64,000 nucleotides of DNA from Sva-07 sp963752815 (GTDB lineage Bacteria; Actinomycetota; Acidimicrobiia; Acidimicrobiales; Ilumatobacteraceae): positions 1 to 64,000 of the forward strand of contig CAVVZI010000010.1 in NCBI GenBank assembly GCA_963752815.1, given 5' to 3'. The notes under the pieces were generated by a model. It did no database searches. It was not told the origin of the DNA and worked only from the letters and a program-made list of their open reading frames with translations. The first letter of the stretch is position 1, and each line of letters opens with the position of its first letter. Shown piece by piece: positions 1 through 8,699 of the stretch. Made by a program: the position numbers and the translations under genes.

Positions 1-79
1 GACGTCATGGGGTACTTCGTCCCCGCTGCCGCGCCCACAGCGTCAACACCATTGCCGACAGCTTCGGCAACTGGGCATC

Positions 80-754
80 TTGAATCGCAACACCATCGGG
101 TCGCCGTCCGCCGACTTGCGATCCGGCCCAATTCGCCGCTCGGGTTGCTGGCGATTACGCCGCCGCCAGGCCCTGCCGCCTCTGCCAGCGGTCCCGGCCG
201 ATCGCCTGGTGCCACCGCTGGGATCCGGCAGTCTGAACTTGACGGTGGGGAGCGGGGACGAAGCGTTCTCCTTCGGAAACGAAGTTGATTTCTTCAATCA
301 GCCCTTCGCCGTGACGCAGGTCGGGTTTCAGGTGTACAACGTGTCTGAGAATTTCGCCGGGGGACCGAACAACATGCCTAGCATTAGGTTCGAGGTCGAT
401 CCGAACATCGAGACCGCTCCTCCTCTTACAAACTTCTCGACACTGACCTTCCTCCCGGACAGCCAGACGTTCCCGGGCCTCTGGAGCGACTATATCGATG
501 CCACGACAACCGGACGGTGGGTCGGCTCGGGAGATGCCTTTCCGCCCGGTACCGATTGCACGAGATAGTCCTTGCACATGGACTCGACTGCAGGAGTTGC
601 TAAACGCCGGCGGCGAAGGCCCAGTCCTGTTGTCGGTCGCCGTCGCAAAGGGTCGGGACGATGCCTGGCACGGTGCGGTTGACGCACTGCGAATCAACGA
701 CACCGTGTACGACTTCGAGGAGTACGGAGTCATCCCGCGACCCCCGCCCCCTGA
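80..754 (+). pseudogene. Broken gene for a secreted hypothetical protein
   Basis: Not recognised as a named family. From about 215 to 565 one frame encodes an extracellular-looking beta-rich segment (SGSLNLTVGSG, then FSFGNEVDFFNQ). The next frame, from about 565 to 725, continues it with LLSVAVAKGRDDAWHGAVD and a closing INDTVYDFEEYG, a common ending of surface or secreted hypothetical proteins with a carbohydrate-binding-like fold. The two halves join only if one base is removed near 560-570. The 5' part (1-210) has no convincing start or signal peptide, so the gene may begin outside the window or be further damaged. The stop is uncertain; TGA at 752-754 fits only with further frame changes. 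The second frame reads openly into nadA, which is an artefact. Confidence 0.4.
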
Positions 755-926
755 CGCTCGAAGCTTGTACATCCTGGTTGGGGGATCGCGGACGTCGCGG
801 TCCCCCGGACCGGCGGCTCGATCGGCACCGGTGACGCGACTTCGGATCTGCGTGCAGAGTCATCAGAACTCGTCGGTTCTCGGCTCCGCTGGTGAACGTC
901 CGATGGCGGGGCCGTACGCTGACGAC

Positions 927-1949
927 GTGACCGAGACCGTCGTCCACGACTCGACCGGCAGCGATCAGACGCAGGTCGAACTCCTGCCGCGCGACTGGCA
1001 GGAACAGGTGCTGCGGCTCGCCGCCGAACGCGACGCGGTGATCCTCGCCCACAACTACCAGCTGCCCGAGATCCAGGACATCGCGCATCACACCGGCGAC
1101 TCGCTCGGGTTGTCGCGGATCGCCGCGGAGGTCGACGCGTCGACGATCGTGTTCTGCGGCGTGCACTTCATGGCCGAGTCGGCCAAGATCCTGAGCTACG
1201 ACAAGACCGTGCTGATCCCCGACGCCCGCGCCGGGTGCAGCCTCGCCGAGACGATCACGGCCGATCAGCTCCGCGCCTGGAAGGCCGAGCACCCGGGCGC
1301 GGTGGTGGTCAGCTACGTCAACACGACGGCCGCCGTGAAGGCCGAGACCGACATCTGCTGCACCTCGTCGAACGCCGTCGAGGTCGTCCAGTCGATCCCG
1401 GCCGACCAGGAGGTGCTGTTCTGCCCCGACCAGTTCCTCGGCGCCCACGTGCAGCGCCTCACCGGTCGCGACAACATGCACATCTGGATGGGCGAGTGCC
1501 ACGTCCACGCCGGCATCAACGGTGCGGAGCTGAAGGCGAGGGTCGCCGAGGAGCCGGACGCCGAACTGTTCGTCCACCCCGAGTGCGGTTGCGCCACCAG
1601 CGCGCTGTACCTGGTGTCGTCCGGCGCCGTGCCCGAGACCCGCACGAAGATCCTGTCGACCGGCGGCATGATCGACGCGGCGAGGGCGACGACGGCCAAG
1701 ACCGTGCTCGTCGCCACCGAGACCGGCATGCTGCACCAACTGAAGCAGGCGAACCCGGCGGTCGACTTCCAGGCGGTCAACCGCGCCGCGGTGTGCAAGT
1801 ACATGAAGATGATCACCCCGGCGAAGCTGCTCCGGTCGCTGCGTGAGGGCGTCGACGAGATCCACATCGATCGCGACATCGCCGACCGCGCCCGGCTGTC
1901 GGTCGAGCGGATGATCTCCATTGGGACTCCCTCGCCGACGGCCGAATAG
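927..1949 (+). CDS. nadA: Quinolinate synthase NadA
   Basis: Condenses iminoaspartate with dihydroxyacetone phosphate to quinolinate, the second step of de novo NAD synthesis; a cytoplasmic [4Fe-4S] enzyme. Family motifs are clear: ILAHNYQLPEIQDIA near the N-terminus, FCGVHFMAESAKIL, YVNTTAAVKAETDICCTSSNA, GECHVHAG and the HPECGC block, which supply candidate cluster cysteines. About 340 aa, normal for the family. The frame is open much further upstream, but that part belongs to another broken gene. The start is either GTG 927 or ATG 903; neither has a strong ribosome site, so this is a choice. First gene of nadA-nadB-nadC, 12 nt before nadB. Confidence 0.93.
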   Translation: MTETVVHDSTGSDQTQVELLPRDWQEQVLRLAAERDAVILAHNYQLPEIQDIAHHTGDSLGLSRIAAEVDASTIVFCGVHFMAESAKILSYDKTVLIPDARAGCSLAETITADQLRAWKAEHPGAVVVSYVNTTAAVKAETDICCTSSNAVEVVQSIPADQEVLFCPDQFLGAHVQRLTGRDNMHIWMGECHVHAGINGAELKARVAEEPDAELFVHPECGCATSALYLVSSGAVPETRTKILSTGGMIDAARATTAKTVLVATETGMLHQLKQANPAVDFQAVNRAAVCKYMKMITPAKLLRSLREGVDEIHIDRDIADRARLSVERMISIGTPSPTAE

Positions 1950-1961
1950 CCTTCGTCGACC

Positions 1962-3632
1962 ATGAGCCTCCCGACTCAGCTCGCGGCCGCGGCCGCCACC
2001 TGGCAGCGCGACGTCGACGTCGTCGTGCTCGGCTCGGGGGCGGCCGGCCTGTCGGCGGCATTGGCGGCCCGGCCGGTGCGCAGCGTGCTCGTGGTCACCA
2101 AGGACGTGCTCTGGGCCGGCTCGACACAGTGGGCGCAGGGTGGCCTGGCCGGCGTCCTCCACCCGACCGACACGCTCGAGGACCACGTGCGCGACACCCT
2201 CGAAGCGGGTGCCGGGCTGTGTGATGCCGACGTCGTGCGCGAGCTGGTGACCGAGGCCCCGAAGTCGATCCGCTACCTGATGCGCCTCGGCGCGGCCTTC
2301 GACCCCGAGCCGGGCTCGCCGCGAGGCAGCGCGACGATCGCGCTCACCCGGGAGGGCGGTCACAGCCACAACCGGATCGTGCACGCCGGCGGCGACCGCT
2401 CGGGTGCCGAGGTGCAGCGCACGCTCGACGAATCGGCACTGGGCGCCGGTGTGGAGGTGCTGAGCCGCGGGTTCGCGCTCGACATCGTCCTCGGTACCGG
2501 TCCCGACGGTCAGCGCCAGGCCGCCGGGGTCCGCATCGGTCAGCTCGACGAGGAGGGCCAGGTGGTATCGGTCGGCATCGTCACCGCCCGCGCCGTGGTG
2601 ATGGCGTCGGGCGGGTTCGGCCAGATCTACGCCTCCACGTCGAACCCGCCCGCGGTCACCGGCGACGGCATGGCGATCGCCTTGCGCGCCGGTCTGTCGC
2701 TGCGCGACGTCGAGTTCGTGCAGTTCCATCCGACGGTGATGTGGACGGGCCCCGACGCCGTCGGGCAGCAGGCCCTGGTGTCGGAGGCCGTGCGCGGCGA
2801 GGGAGCGATCCTGTACGACGCCGCCGGTGAACGGGTGATGGCCGGTGTCCACCCGCTCGAGGACCTGGCGCCGAGAGACGTCGTCGCCGCGGCGATCAGC
2901 CGGCGGATGGCGGAGGCACCGGCCGGCGTCGACGACCACGTGTTCCTCGACGCCACCCACATGGGCGAGCGGTTCTACGAGCGGTTCCCGTCGATCACCG
3001 AGGCGTGCCGCGAGATCGGCATCGACCCGGCGGTCGACCGGATCCCCGTCGCCCCCGCCGAGCACTATGCCTGCGGGGGCATCCCGGCGGACCTCGACGG
3101 TGTCACCGCACTCCGCGGGTTCTACGCGGTGGGGGAGGTCACCTGCACGGGTGTCCACGGCGCGAACCGCCTGGCCTCCAACAGCCTCACCGAATCGGTC
3201 GTGGCCGGAACGCGGGTCGGCCGCGACCTGGCGTGGGAGCTTCCTGCAGCCGTCGATCCCGAACTGGGCGCCGACGAACCCGTGGGCCAACCCCTCCTCG
3301 ACCCGGCTCGTCGACGCGAGGTCCGCGCCGTCATGTCACGCCACGTCGGCGTGGTCCGCGACGCCTCGTCGCTCGCCGCGGCCGCCGGCGCCCTCGGTGC
3401 GATCGCCCGGGACCTGCCGGCCGAGGTGGCCCCGTCGCGACGGTCGTGGGAGGGGACGAACCTGCTCACGGTCGCGGCCGCCGTGGTCGCCGCGGCCCAG
3501 GCGCGCACGGAGAGCCGGGGTTGTCACCGCCGGACCGATTATCCCGAGCCCGACCCCGCGTGGGTGACGCATCTCGACGTCACGCTCGACGAAGTGGGAG
3601 CACTCGACGTCGCCGGCGGGCCCCAGCAATGA
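1962..3632 (+). CDS. nadB: L-aspartate oxidase NadB
   Basis: FAD enzyme oxidising L-aspartate to iminoaspartate, feeding NadA. The N-terminus has the dinucleotide-binding motif VVLGSGAAGLSAA (about residues 21-33). It is followed by TQWAQGGLAG, HSHNRIVHAGGDRSG and the flavoprotein signature HGANRLASNSLTE near residue 400, all typical of NadB rather than succinate dehydrogenase. 556 aa is normal. ATG 1962 lies 12 nt after nadA. The C-terminal helical domain ends with the usual RGCHRRTDYPEPDP motif. No frameshift was seen. Co-transcription with nadA and nadC is inferred from spacing. Confidence 0.95.
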   Translation: MSLPTQLAAAAATWQRDVDVVVLGSGAAGLSAALAARPVRSVLVVTKDVLWAGSTQWAQGGLAGVLHPTDTLEDHVRDTLEAGAGLCDADVVRELVTEAPKSIRYLMRLGAAFDPEPGSPRGSATIALTREGGHSHNRIVHAGGDRSGAEVQRTLDESALGAGVEVLSRGFALDIVLGTGPDGQRQAAGVRIGQLDEEGQVVSVGIVTARAVVMASGGFGQIYASTSNPPAVTGDGMAIALRAGLSLRDVEFVQFHPTVMWTGPDAVGQQALVSEAVRGEGAILYDAAGERVMAGVHPLEDLAPRDVVAAAISRRMAEAPAGVDDHVFLDATHMGERFYERFPSITEACREIGIDPAVDRIPVAPAEHYACGGIPADLDGVTALRGFYAVGEVTCTGVHGANRLASNSLTESVVAGTRVGRDLAWELPAAVDPELGADEPVGQPLLDPARRREVRAVMSRHVGVVRDASSLAAAAGALGAIARDLPAEVAPSRRSWEGTNLLTVAAAVVAAAQARTESRGCHRRTDYPEPDPAWVTHLDVTLDEVGALDVAGGPQQ

Positions 3633-3668
3633 TCGACGCCGCAGCCGCTGTCGGCGGCGACGATCGCG

Positions 3669-4532
3669 ATGCTCGACGACGCGGGTTTGGACGCCGGCGC
3701 CGTCGGTCGTCTGATCGCGGTGGCCCTCGACGAGGATCTCGCCGACGGCGTCGACGTCACGTCGGTCGCGACCATCCCGCTCGACCTCGTCAGCACGGCC
3801 ACGTTCGGTGCCCGCGCGCACGGCGTGATCGCCGGCCTGCCGGTCGCCGCCGCAGTCATCGAGGCGGTGTGTGGCGCGACCGCCAGCGAGTTCGAGCATC
3901 TCGTCGCCGATGGTGCGGTGGTCGAGCCCGGAACCGAGATCGCGCGAGTGACGGCGCCGACCCGTTTGCTCCTCACGGCGGAACGGACCGCGCTCAACCT
4001 GCTGTGCCACTTGTCGGGTGTGGCGACGCTCACGCACCGGTGGGTCGAAGCGCTGGAGGGAACCGGCGCCCGTGTGCGCGACACGCGCAAGACGAACCCG
4101 GGCCTGCGGGCGCTCGAGAAGTACGCCGTGCGGTGCGGGGGCGGCGTGAACCATCGCATGGGTCTGTTCGACATGGCGCTCGTGAAGGACAACCACGTCG
4201 CCGCGGCCGGTGGCGTCGCCGAGGCGTACCGCCTCGTGAAGGACCTGGCGTCGACGATCCCGGTCGAGATCGAGGTCGACTCGCTCGACGGACTTCGCGA
4301 GGCGATCGAGGCCGGTGCCGACGAGGTGCTGATCGACAACTTCACCCCCGATCAGATGCGTGAGGCCGTCGCCCTCCGCGACGAGCTGAATCGCTCGGTC
4401 ACCATCGAGGCCAGCGGCGGCCTGACGATCGAGACGGCGCGCGTCGTGGGCGCCAGCGGCGTCGACTACATCGCGGTCGGTGAACTCACGCACTCGGCGC
4501 GGGTCCTCGACATCGGGCTCGACCTGTCCTAG
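3669..4532 (+). CDS. nadC: Nicotinate-nucleotide diphosphorylase (quinolinate phosphoribosyltransferase) NadC
   Basis: Converts quinolinate and PRPP to nicotinate mononucleotide, CO2 and PPi, completing the NAD branch encoded by this operon. Visible motifs: RTALNLLCHLSGVAT (about residue 106), DTRKTNPGLRALEKYAV and RCGGGVNHRMGL (PRPP and quinolinate site, about 137-165), LVKDNH, and EIEVDSLDG plus SGGLT near the C-terminus. 287 aa is normal. It shares nadB's reading frame, beginning 36 nt after the nadB stop. ATG 3669 is the only standard start between the stop and the conserved region, although the sequence just before it (PLSAATIA) looks NadC-like, so the true start may lie slightly upstream. 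Confidence 0.94.
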   Translation: MLDDAGLDAGAVGRLIAVALDEDLADGVDVTSVATIPLDLVSTATFGARAHGVIAGLPVAAAVIEAVCGATASEFEHLVADGAVVEPGTEIARVTAPTRLLLTAERTALNLLCHLSGVATLTHRWVEALEGTGARVRDTRKTNPGLRALEKYAVRCGGGVNHRMGLFDMALVKDNHVAAAGGVAEAYRLVKDLASTIPVEIEVDSLDGLREAIEAGADEVLIDNFTPDQMREAVALRDELNRSVTIEASGGLTIETARVVGASGVDYIAVGELTHSARVLDIGLDLS

Positions 4533-4630
4533 GACCTGAGCGAGTAGGCGCAGCATCACATCGATCGCCGGTACTCGGTCGTCGTCGATGGTCAACGTGG
4601 TCGGAGACGGTCAAAGTAAGGTGCGATCGC

Positions 4631-6118
4631 GTGACGAATGTCGACGAGGTCGAGCATGGCCGTTCAGCTGCGAGCGCGTCGGCGTCGGGCGGACCGGAGG
4701 ATTCCGGGCAGTCCTGGTTGATACGGGCTGTCCCTGGTTTGATCCTGGGGTTCGGCTTGATTGCCATGGCGGCGGCGATGTTGCTGGCTGCGCGCAGCGG
4801 AGTGAATGTGCCGGTCTCGAAGCAGGTGTCGTTCGGGCCTTTCGATGTGCTGCTGGTGTATTCGACACCGACGCCGCAGCTGATCGCCGCGGGGCTTCTC
4901 ACCGCGTTGGCGTCAGTGGTCGTCGTCATCGGTCTGGACGCCTGGGCGGCCGAACGCGTCACCCACCACCCCCATCGCAGCCGCGACGTGGCGTCGCGCC
5001 CATTGCGTTCGGAGGCCACGATCACGCGGCCGACTGGGCCGGTGTCCGTGACGGCACTCATCCCGGCCCGCAACGAGGAACTCCACATCGGGGCCACGTT
5101 GGAATCGCTGCGTCGTCAGACGGTCCCGCCGGTGGCGGTGTGGGTGATCGCTGACAATTGCACCGACGCGACCGCCGACGTTGCCCGCAGTCAGGGAGCC
5201 GAGGTGTACACCACCATCGACAATCACCATCGCAAGGCGGGCGGACTCAATCAACTGCTGGCTCGGCTGCTCCCGGATGCCGGCCCGACCGACGCAGTGC
5301 TCGTGATGGACGCCGACACCGTGATGGTCGACGATTTCTTGGAACGTGCCGTCGCGGAGTTCGCCGATCTGCCGGATCTGGACGCAGTCGGCGGGATCTT
5401 CACCGGCGACGATTCGCCCGGACTCCTCGCCCTGCTGCAACGCAACGAGTACCTCCGCTACGGACGCGACATCTCCCGCCGCCACGGCCGCGTGTTCGTG
5501 CTGACGGGGACCGCGTCGCTCTTCCGCGCCGACGCCTTGACGGCCGTCGCCGCCGCCCGGGGCTCTGTATTGCCGGGCAATCAGGGCGACGTGTACGACA
5601 CCTATTCGCTCACCGAGGACAACGAACTGACAATCGCGTTGAAGACGCTCGGTGCTCGCATGATTTCGCCACGGGGATGTCGAGTGCGCACCGAATTGAT
5701 GCCGACGTGGCGCAACCTGTGGCACCAGCGTGAGCGCTGGCAGCGGGGAGCACTGGAGAACATCGGGATGTACGGGGTGTCCTCAGCGACTGCTCGCTAT
5801 TGGACCCAACAGTTCGCCCTCGGCTATGGCTTCCTCGCGCTCGCCTCCTACTTGACCGTCACCGTCTTGTCGTTTTTCGCCTTCGGGATGTTCGTCGTCG
5901 TGGTCTTCTGGGTGGTGCTCGGAGCGTTGTTCTCCGTCGAGCGCACCGTCACCGTTTGGCCGGGCGGTTGGGCGGCGCGCCTCGTGGCCGCGCCCCTTCT
6001 GATCGAACTCGCCTACGCCATCTTCCTCCAACTCGTCTACGTCAAGTCACTCGTCGACATCGCCTTCGGACACTCCAAACACTGGAACGCGGCCATCGTC
6101 GAGTCGACAGCAACATGA
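4631..6118 (+). CDS. Membrane glycosyltransferase, family 2
   Basis: Likely an inverting sugar transferase building a cell-envelope or exported polysaccharide; donor and acceptor are unknown. Two membrane segments near residues 30-55 and 80-102 precede a cytosolic GT-A domain. That domain shows ALIPARNEE at about 140, the metal-binding DAD at 227-229, TEDNELT near 332 and the QRERW motif near 366 (QxxRW, typical of processive or membrane GT2 enzymes). Hydrophobic segments follow at about 395-425 and 435-485. GTG 4631 is used; a TAAGGT element ends 8 nt upstream, so the transcript could be nearly leaderless. The stop overlaps the start of the small membrane gene at 6115. Resembles HasA/NodC-like and poly-GlcNAc-type transferases; specificity not assignable. 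Confidence 0.85.
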   Translation: MTNVDEVEHGRSAASASASGGPEDSGQSWLIRAVPGLILGFGLIAMAAAMLLAARSGVNVPVSKQVSFGPFDVLLVYSTPTPQLIAAGLLTALASVVVVIGLDAWAAERVTHHPHRSRDVASRPLRSEATITRPTGPVSVTALIPARNEELHIGATLESLRRQTVPPVAVWVIADNCTDATADVARSQGAEVYTTIDNHHRKAGGLNQLLARLLPDAGPTDAVLVMDADTVMVDDFLERAVAEFADLPDLDAVGGIFTGDDSPGLLALLQRNEYLRYGRDISRRHGRVFVLTGTASLFRADALTAVAAARGSVLPGNQGDVYDTYSLTEDNELTIALKTLGARMISPRGCRVRTELMPTWRNLWHQRERWQRGALENIGMYGVSSATARYWTQQFALGYGFLALASYLTVTVLSFFAFGMFVVVVFWVVLGALFSVERTVTVWPGGWAARLVAAPLLIELAYAIFLQLVYVKSLVDIAFGHSKHWNAAIVESTAT

Positions 6119-6246
6119 CCGCGCTCGTCGCGTCGAGCCTGGCCAGCAACCGGTGGTTCATTCTCCTCGTCCTCTTCGTCGGCTTCAACACCATCGTGTA
6201 CGTCGCGCTCGCCTTCGGGAAGCTGTGGCCACGTCGACGCCGCTGA
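6115..6246 (+). CDS. 43-aa single-span membrane peptide coupled to the glycosyltransferase
   Basis: Starts at ATG 6115 inside the glycosyltransferase stop (ATGA overlap), so translation is probably coupled. Short polar N-terminus (MTALVASSLASNR), one hydrophobic span at about residues 14-37, then a positive tail (KLWPRRRR) that predicts a cytoplasmic C-terminus. No known family was recognised. By position and topology it may be a small accessory subunit of the membrane glycosyltransferase; that is inference. A short hairpin begins at its stop codon. Confidence 0.6.
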   Translation: MTALVASSLASNRWFILLVLFVGFNTIVYVALAFGKLWPRRRR

Positions 6247-6269
6247 ACGCCTGACCCCAGGCGTTTCAG
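6246..6269. terminator. Hairpin between convergent genes, GCCTGACCCC family
   Basis: An 8-bp stem (6246-6253 with 6258-6265, loop 6254-6257) lies between the convergent stops of the 43-aa gene and the FKBP gene. A 21-nt stretch at 6249-6269 recurs exactly at 23505-23525, again between convergent genes. Probably a bidirectional terminator or a small dispersed repeat. Confidence 0.55.
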
Positions 6270-6270
6270 G

Positions 6271-7236
6271 TCAGTAGACGCCGAGCAGGTCGACGACCAT
6301 GATGACGTCGGTGTCGGCGGGCAGGCCGATCGTCGGGCTGCCCTCGGGGCCGAAGCCCTTCTCGGGCGGGATCGTGATGGCGCGGCGGCCGCCGACCTTC
6401 ATGCCGTCGAGGCCTTCGAGCAGCCCGGCGAACGTTCCCTCCGTCATCGGCACCTGGATCGGGGCGGTGTCCCACGAGCTGTCGATCTGCACCCCGTTGT
6501 CGCCGCGGAACATCACGTACTGGAGCACGGCGGTCTGATTGGCTTCCGGAGTCGCGCCGTCGCCTTCGGTGAGGTCGACCGTGGTCACCTCGGTCGCGCC
6601 CTCCGACGCCGGGACGCCGGGTTCCGTCGGGGCGTTGGCAGGGTCGGTCGCCGGGATCACGGCGCGCACGTCGACGACGAAGGTCAGTGCCTCGTTCTCG
6701 CCGATCACGTCGCCGCGGGCCTCGGCCCCGTACGCGAGGTCGGCCGGGATGTCGAGCTGGATTTGGGCGCCGGTCTGGGCGCCGACGAGACCCTGCTCCC
6801 ACCCCTGGATCACACCGCCCGAGCCGAGCACCACCGGGAACGGCTCGCCACGGTCGAAGCTGTTGTCGAACTCCTCGCCGTCGGAACTCCGCACGCCGAC
6901 GTAGTCGACGACGACGGTGTCGCCGGTCGCGGCGGCGGGCCCTGTGCCCTCCTCGAGCACCGTGACCTGGAGTTCGGTGGGGATCTCCTCGGGGATCTCG
7001 ACCTCCGGCTTCTCGGCGCTGGTCGTCGATGGGGCGCCGGCGTCGGGCGCCGTGGTGGCATCGGATCCCGGAGCGGTCGAGGAGTCGACTGTGGGATCGG
7101 ATCCGGCAGCTGGCGAGGATCCGGCAGCCGGCGACGATCCGGCGGAGTCGGAACTCGACCCGCTGTCACTCCCGCACGCCGCGAGGCTGACGACGACGAT
7201 CGAGGCAAGCAAGAGGGAGGGCACGGTCCGGCGCAT
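6271..7236 (-). CDS. Lipoprotein with two FKBP-type peptidyl-prolyl isomerase domains
   Basis: Predicted extracytoplasmic, membrane-anchored folding factor. Start ATG 7236 gives a clean lipoprotein signal (MRRTVPSLLLASIVVVSLAAC, lipobox LAAC). A Ser/Ala/Pro-rich linker to about residue 80 follows. FKBP domain 1 (about 95-200) contains DYVGVRSSDGEEFDNS, GGVIQGWEQGLVGA and IPADLAYG, the usual core. Domain 2 (about 215-320) keeps LLEGLDGMKVGGRRAITIPPEKGFG but is more divergent in the active-site aromatics, so it may bind rather than catalyse. The longer in-frame N-terminus (to 7272) would spoil the signal peptide and was not used. Convergent with the glycosyltransferase operon. Confidence 0.88.
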   Translation of the reverse strand: MRRTVPSLLLASIVVVSLAACGSDSGSSSDSAGSSPAAGSSPAAGSDPTVDSSTAPGSDATTAPDAGAPSTTSAEKPEVEIPEEIPTELQVTVLEEGTGPAAATGDTVVVDYVGVRSSDGEEFDNSFDRGEPFPVVLGSGGVIQGWEQGLVGAQTGAQIQLDIPADLAYGAEARGDVIGENEALTFVVDVRAVIPATDPANAPTEPGVPASEGATEVTTVDLTEGDGATPEANQTAVLQYVMFRGDNGVQIDSSWDTAPIQVPMTEGTFAGLLEGLDGMKVGGRRAITIPPEKGFGPEGSPTIGLPADTDVIMVVDLLGVY

Positions 7237-7287
7237 CGCCGCGACGCTACTGGCCGAGTTCGCGAGCACCACGTCGCGACCGCCACA

Positions 7288-8679
7288 TCACGGTGCACGC
7301 CCGGCGAGCCACTCGGCCTCGGCGCGACCGAGCTCGGTCGACGGTTCGCCGTGGGTGAACGGCCACAGCTCGGCAGCGATGCGCCGGTAGTTGCCGCGGG
7401 CCCGCAGCTCGCCCAGCAGGGCGTAGAGGCCGAGGTTGATCCGCTGGATGAACACGAACGCGCGGGGCACGGTCGCGTACTGGCTGATCGGGCTGCTGCG
7501 GTCGAACGTGTGCCGGACGATCGAACTCGCGTACTCGCTCGTCCAGGTCATCTCCGCGTCCTCGCGCACAGCGTTGTAGAAGTGCGAGAAGTAGTCGCCG
7601 ACGTCCTCCGTCGACACCGGGGCGTCCGGCCGAAGCATGCCGGCCGACTCGAGGATGCCGCGGAACTTCGCCGCGTCGTGTTCGACGGCGGCCGCTTCGA
7701 CCATCGAGGCGAACGTGTCCATCTCCGTCGGCGTGAAGTGTTTGACCAGCCCGAAGTCGAGGAACGTGACCGTGCCGTCGTCGTGGAATATGTAGTTGCC
7801 CGGATGCGGGTCGCCGTTGAACGCCCCGAGGCCGTACAGGCTGCGGAACACGAATCGGAAGATGATCTCCCCAGCACGGTCGCGCTCGGCCTGCGGCCGT
7901 TCGAGCAGCTCCTGCCATCCGAAGCCGACCACCAACTCGCTCGTCAGCACCCGCTCCGTCGACAGGGTGGGGAGCACCTCGGGAATCCGGATGAACGGGT
8001 GCCCCGGAAGTCCTCGGCGAATCCCTGCTGGTTCCGCGCCTCGATGCGGTAGTCGAGTTCCTCGGTCAAGCCGGAGCTTGATCTCGTCGACCATCTCGTC
8101 GGGGTCGAGGCCGCCGAATCCCTGGCGCAGGATGGTGCCGAGCAGGTCGGCGTTCTTGAGGTCGGACTCGATCGCCTCGCCGATGCCGGGGTACTGGACC
8201 TTCACGGCGACGGCGCGCTCGGCTCCGGTCACCGGGTCGATGACGATCGCCCGATGGACCTGGCCGATCGACGCCGCGGCGATCGGTTCCGGGTCGAACT
8301 CGACGAACAGCTCGCCGATCGGCCGTCCCAGCTCGGCTTCGACCGTGGCGACGACCAGGTGGGTCGCCATCGGCGGGGCGTTCGACTGCAGTTGGCTCAG
8401 CGCCTGCCGCAACGGCTCGGGCAGCCCCTCGTCGAGATAGCTGGCCATCTGGCCGAGCTTCATCAACGCACCCTTCATGTGGCCGAGCTCGTCGGCGACC
8501 TGCTGGGCCGTGGCCAGCTCCCGGGTCCGGTCGAGTTCCGCACGGCGCTCGGCCGACGCGAAGGTCTTGCGCGCGGCGGTGCCGGCGTACACCCCGCCGA
8601 CCCGGGCCCCGAGGCGGGCGAGGCGGAGGTTGCGGGCGAGGCGGGTCGTGCGGAGCCGCCGTGGGGAACGCTCAGCCAT
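7288..8679 (-). CDS. ABC1/AarF-family atypical protein kinase (compensated frameshift)
   Basis: UbiB/ABC1 family: kinase-like ATPase associated with lipid or quinone metabolism. Visible: the N-terminal KxGQ region (GALMKLGQMASYLDE), AAASIGQVHRA, AVKVQYPG with the ATP lysine, catalytic GDPHPGNY near residue 291 and the LDFGLVKHF metal motif. About 463 aa. Start ATG 8679 is preferred over the in-frame TTG at 8703. Between about 8073 and 8002 roughly 22 residues (DRGTRLPHRGAEPAG...) are out of frame; shifting that stretch gives TEELDYRIEARNQQGFAEDF, the family sequence. So one inserted base is followed by a compensating change. Same strand as the downstream FKBP gene. Confidence 0.85.
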   Translation of the reverse strand: MAERSPRRLRTTRLARNLRLARLGARVGGVYAGTAARKTFASAERRAELDRTRELATAQQVADELGHMKGALMKLGQMASYLDEGLPEPLRQALSQLQSNAPPMATHLVVATVEAELGRPIGELFVEFDPEPIAAASIGQVHRAIVIDPVTGAERAVAVKVQYPGIGEAIESDLKNADLLGTILRQGFGGLDPDEMVDEIKLRLDRGTRLPHRGAEPAGIRRGLPGHPFIRIPEVLPTLSTERVLTSELVVGFGWQELLERPQAERDRAGEIIFRFVFRSLYGLGAFNGDPHPGNYIFHDDGTVTFLDFGLVKHFTPTEMDTFASMVEAAAVEHDAAKFRGILESAGMLRPDAPVSTEDVGDYFSHFYNAVREDAEMTWTSEYASSIVRHTFDRSSPISQYATVPRAFVFIQRINLGLYALLGELRARGNYRRIAAELWPFTHGEPSTELGRAEAEWLAGRAP

Positions 8680-8699
8680 GGTCAGGCCAATCGGCACGG

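Noticed and set aside
498..1949. Long N-terminal extension of NadA
   Set aside because: The extension matches the tail of a different secreted protein and lies before normal NadA starts.
600..3290. 896-codon open frame on the minus strand across nadA/nadB
   Set aside because: GC-rich shadow of two well-identified genes; composition is Arg/Asp/His-rich without domains.
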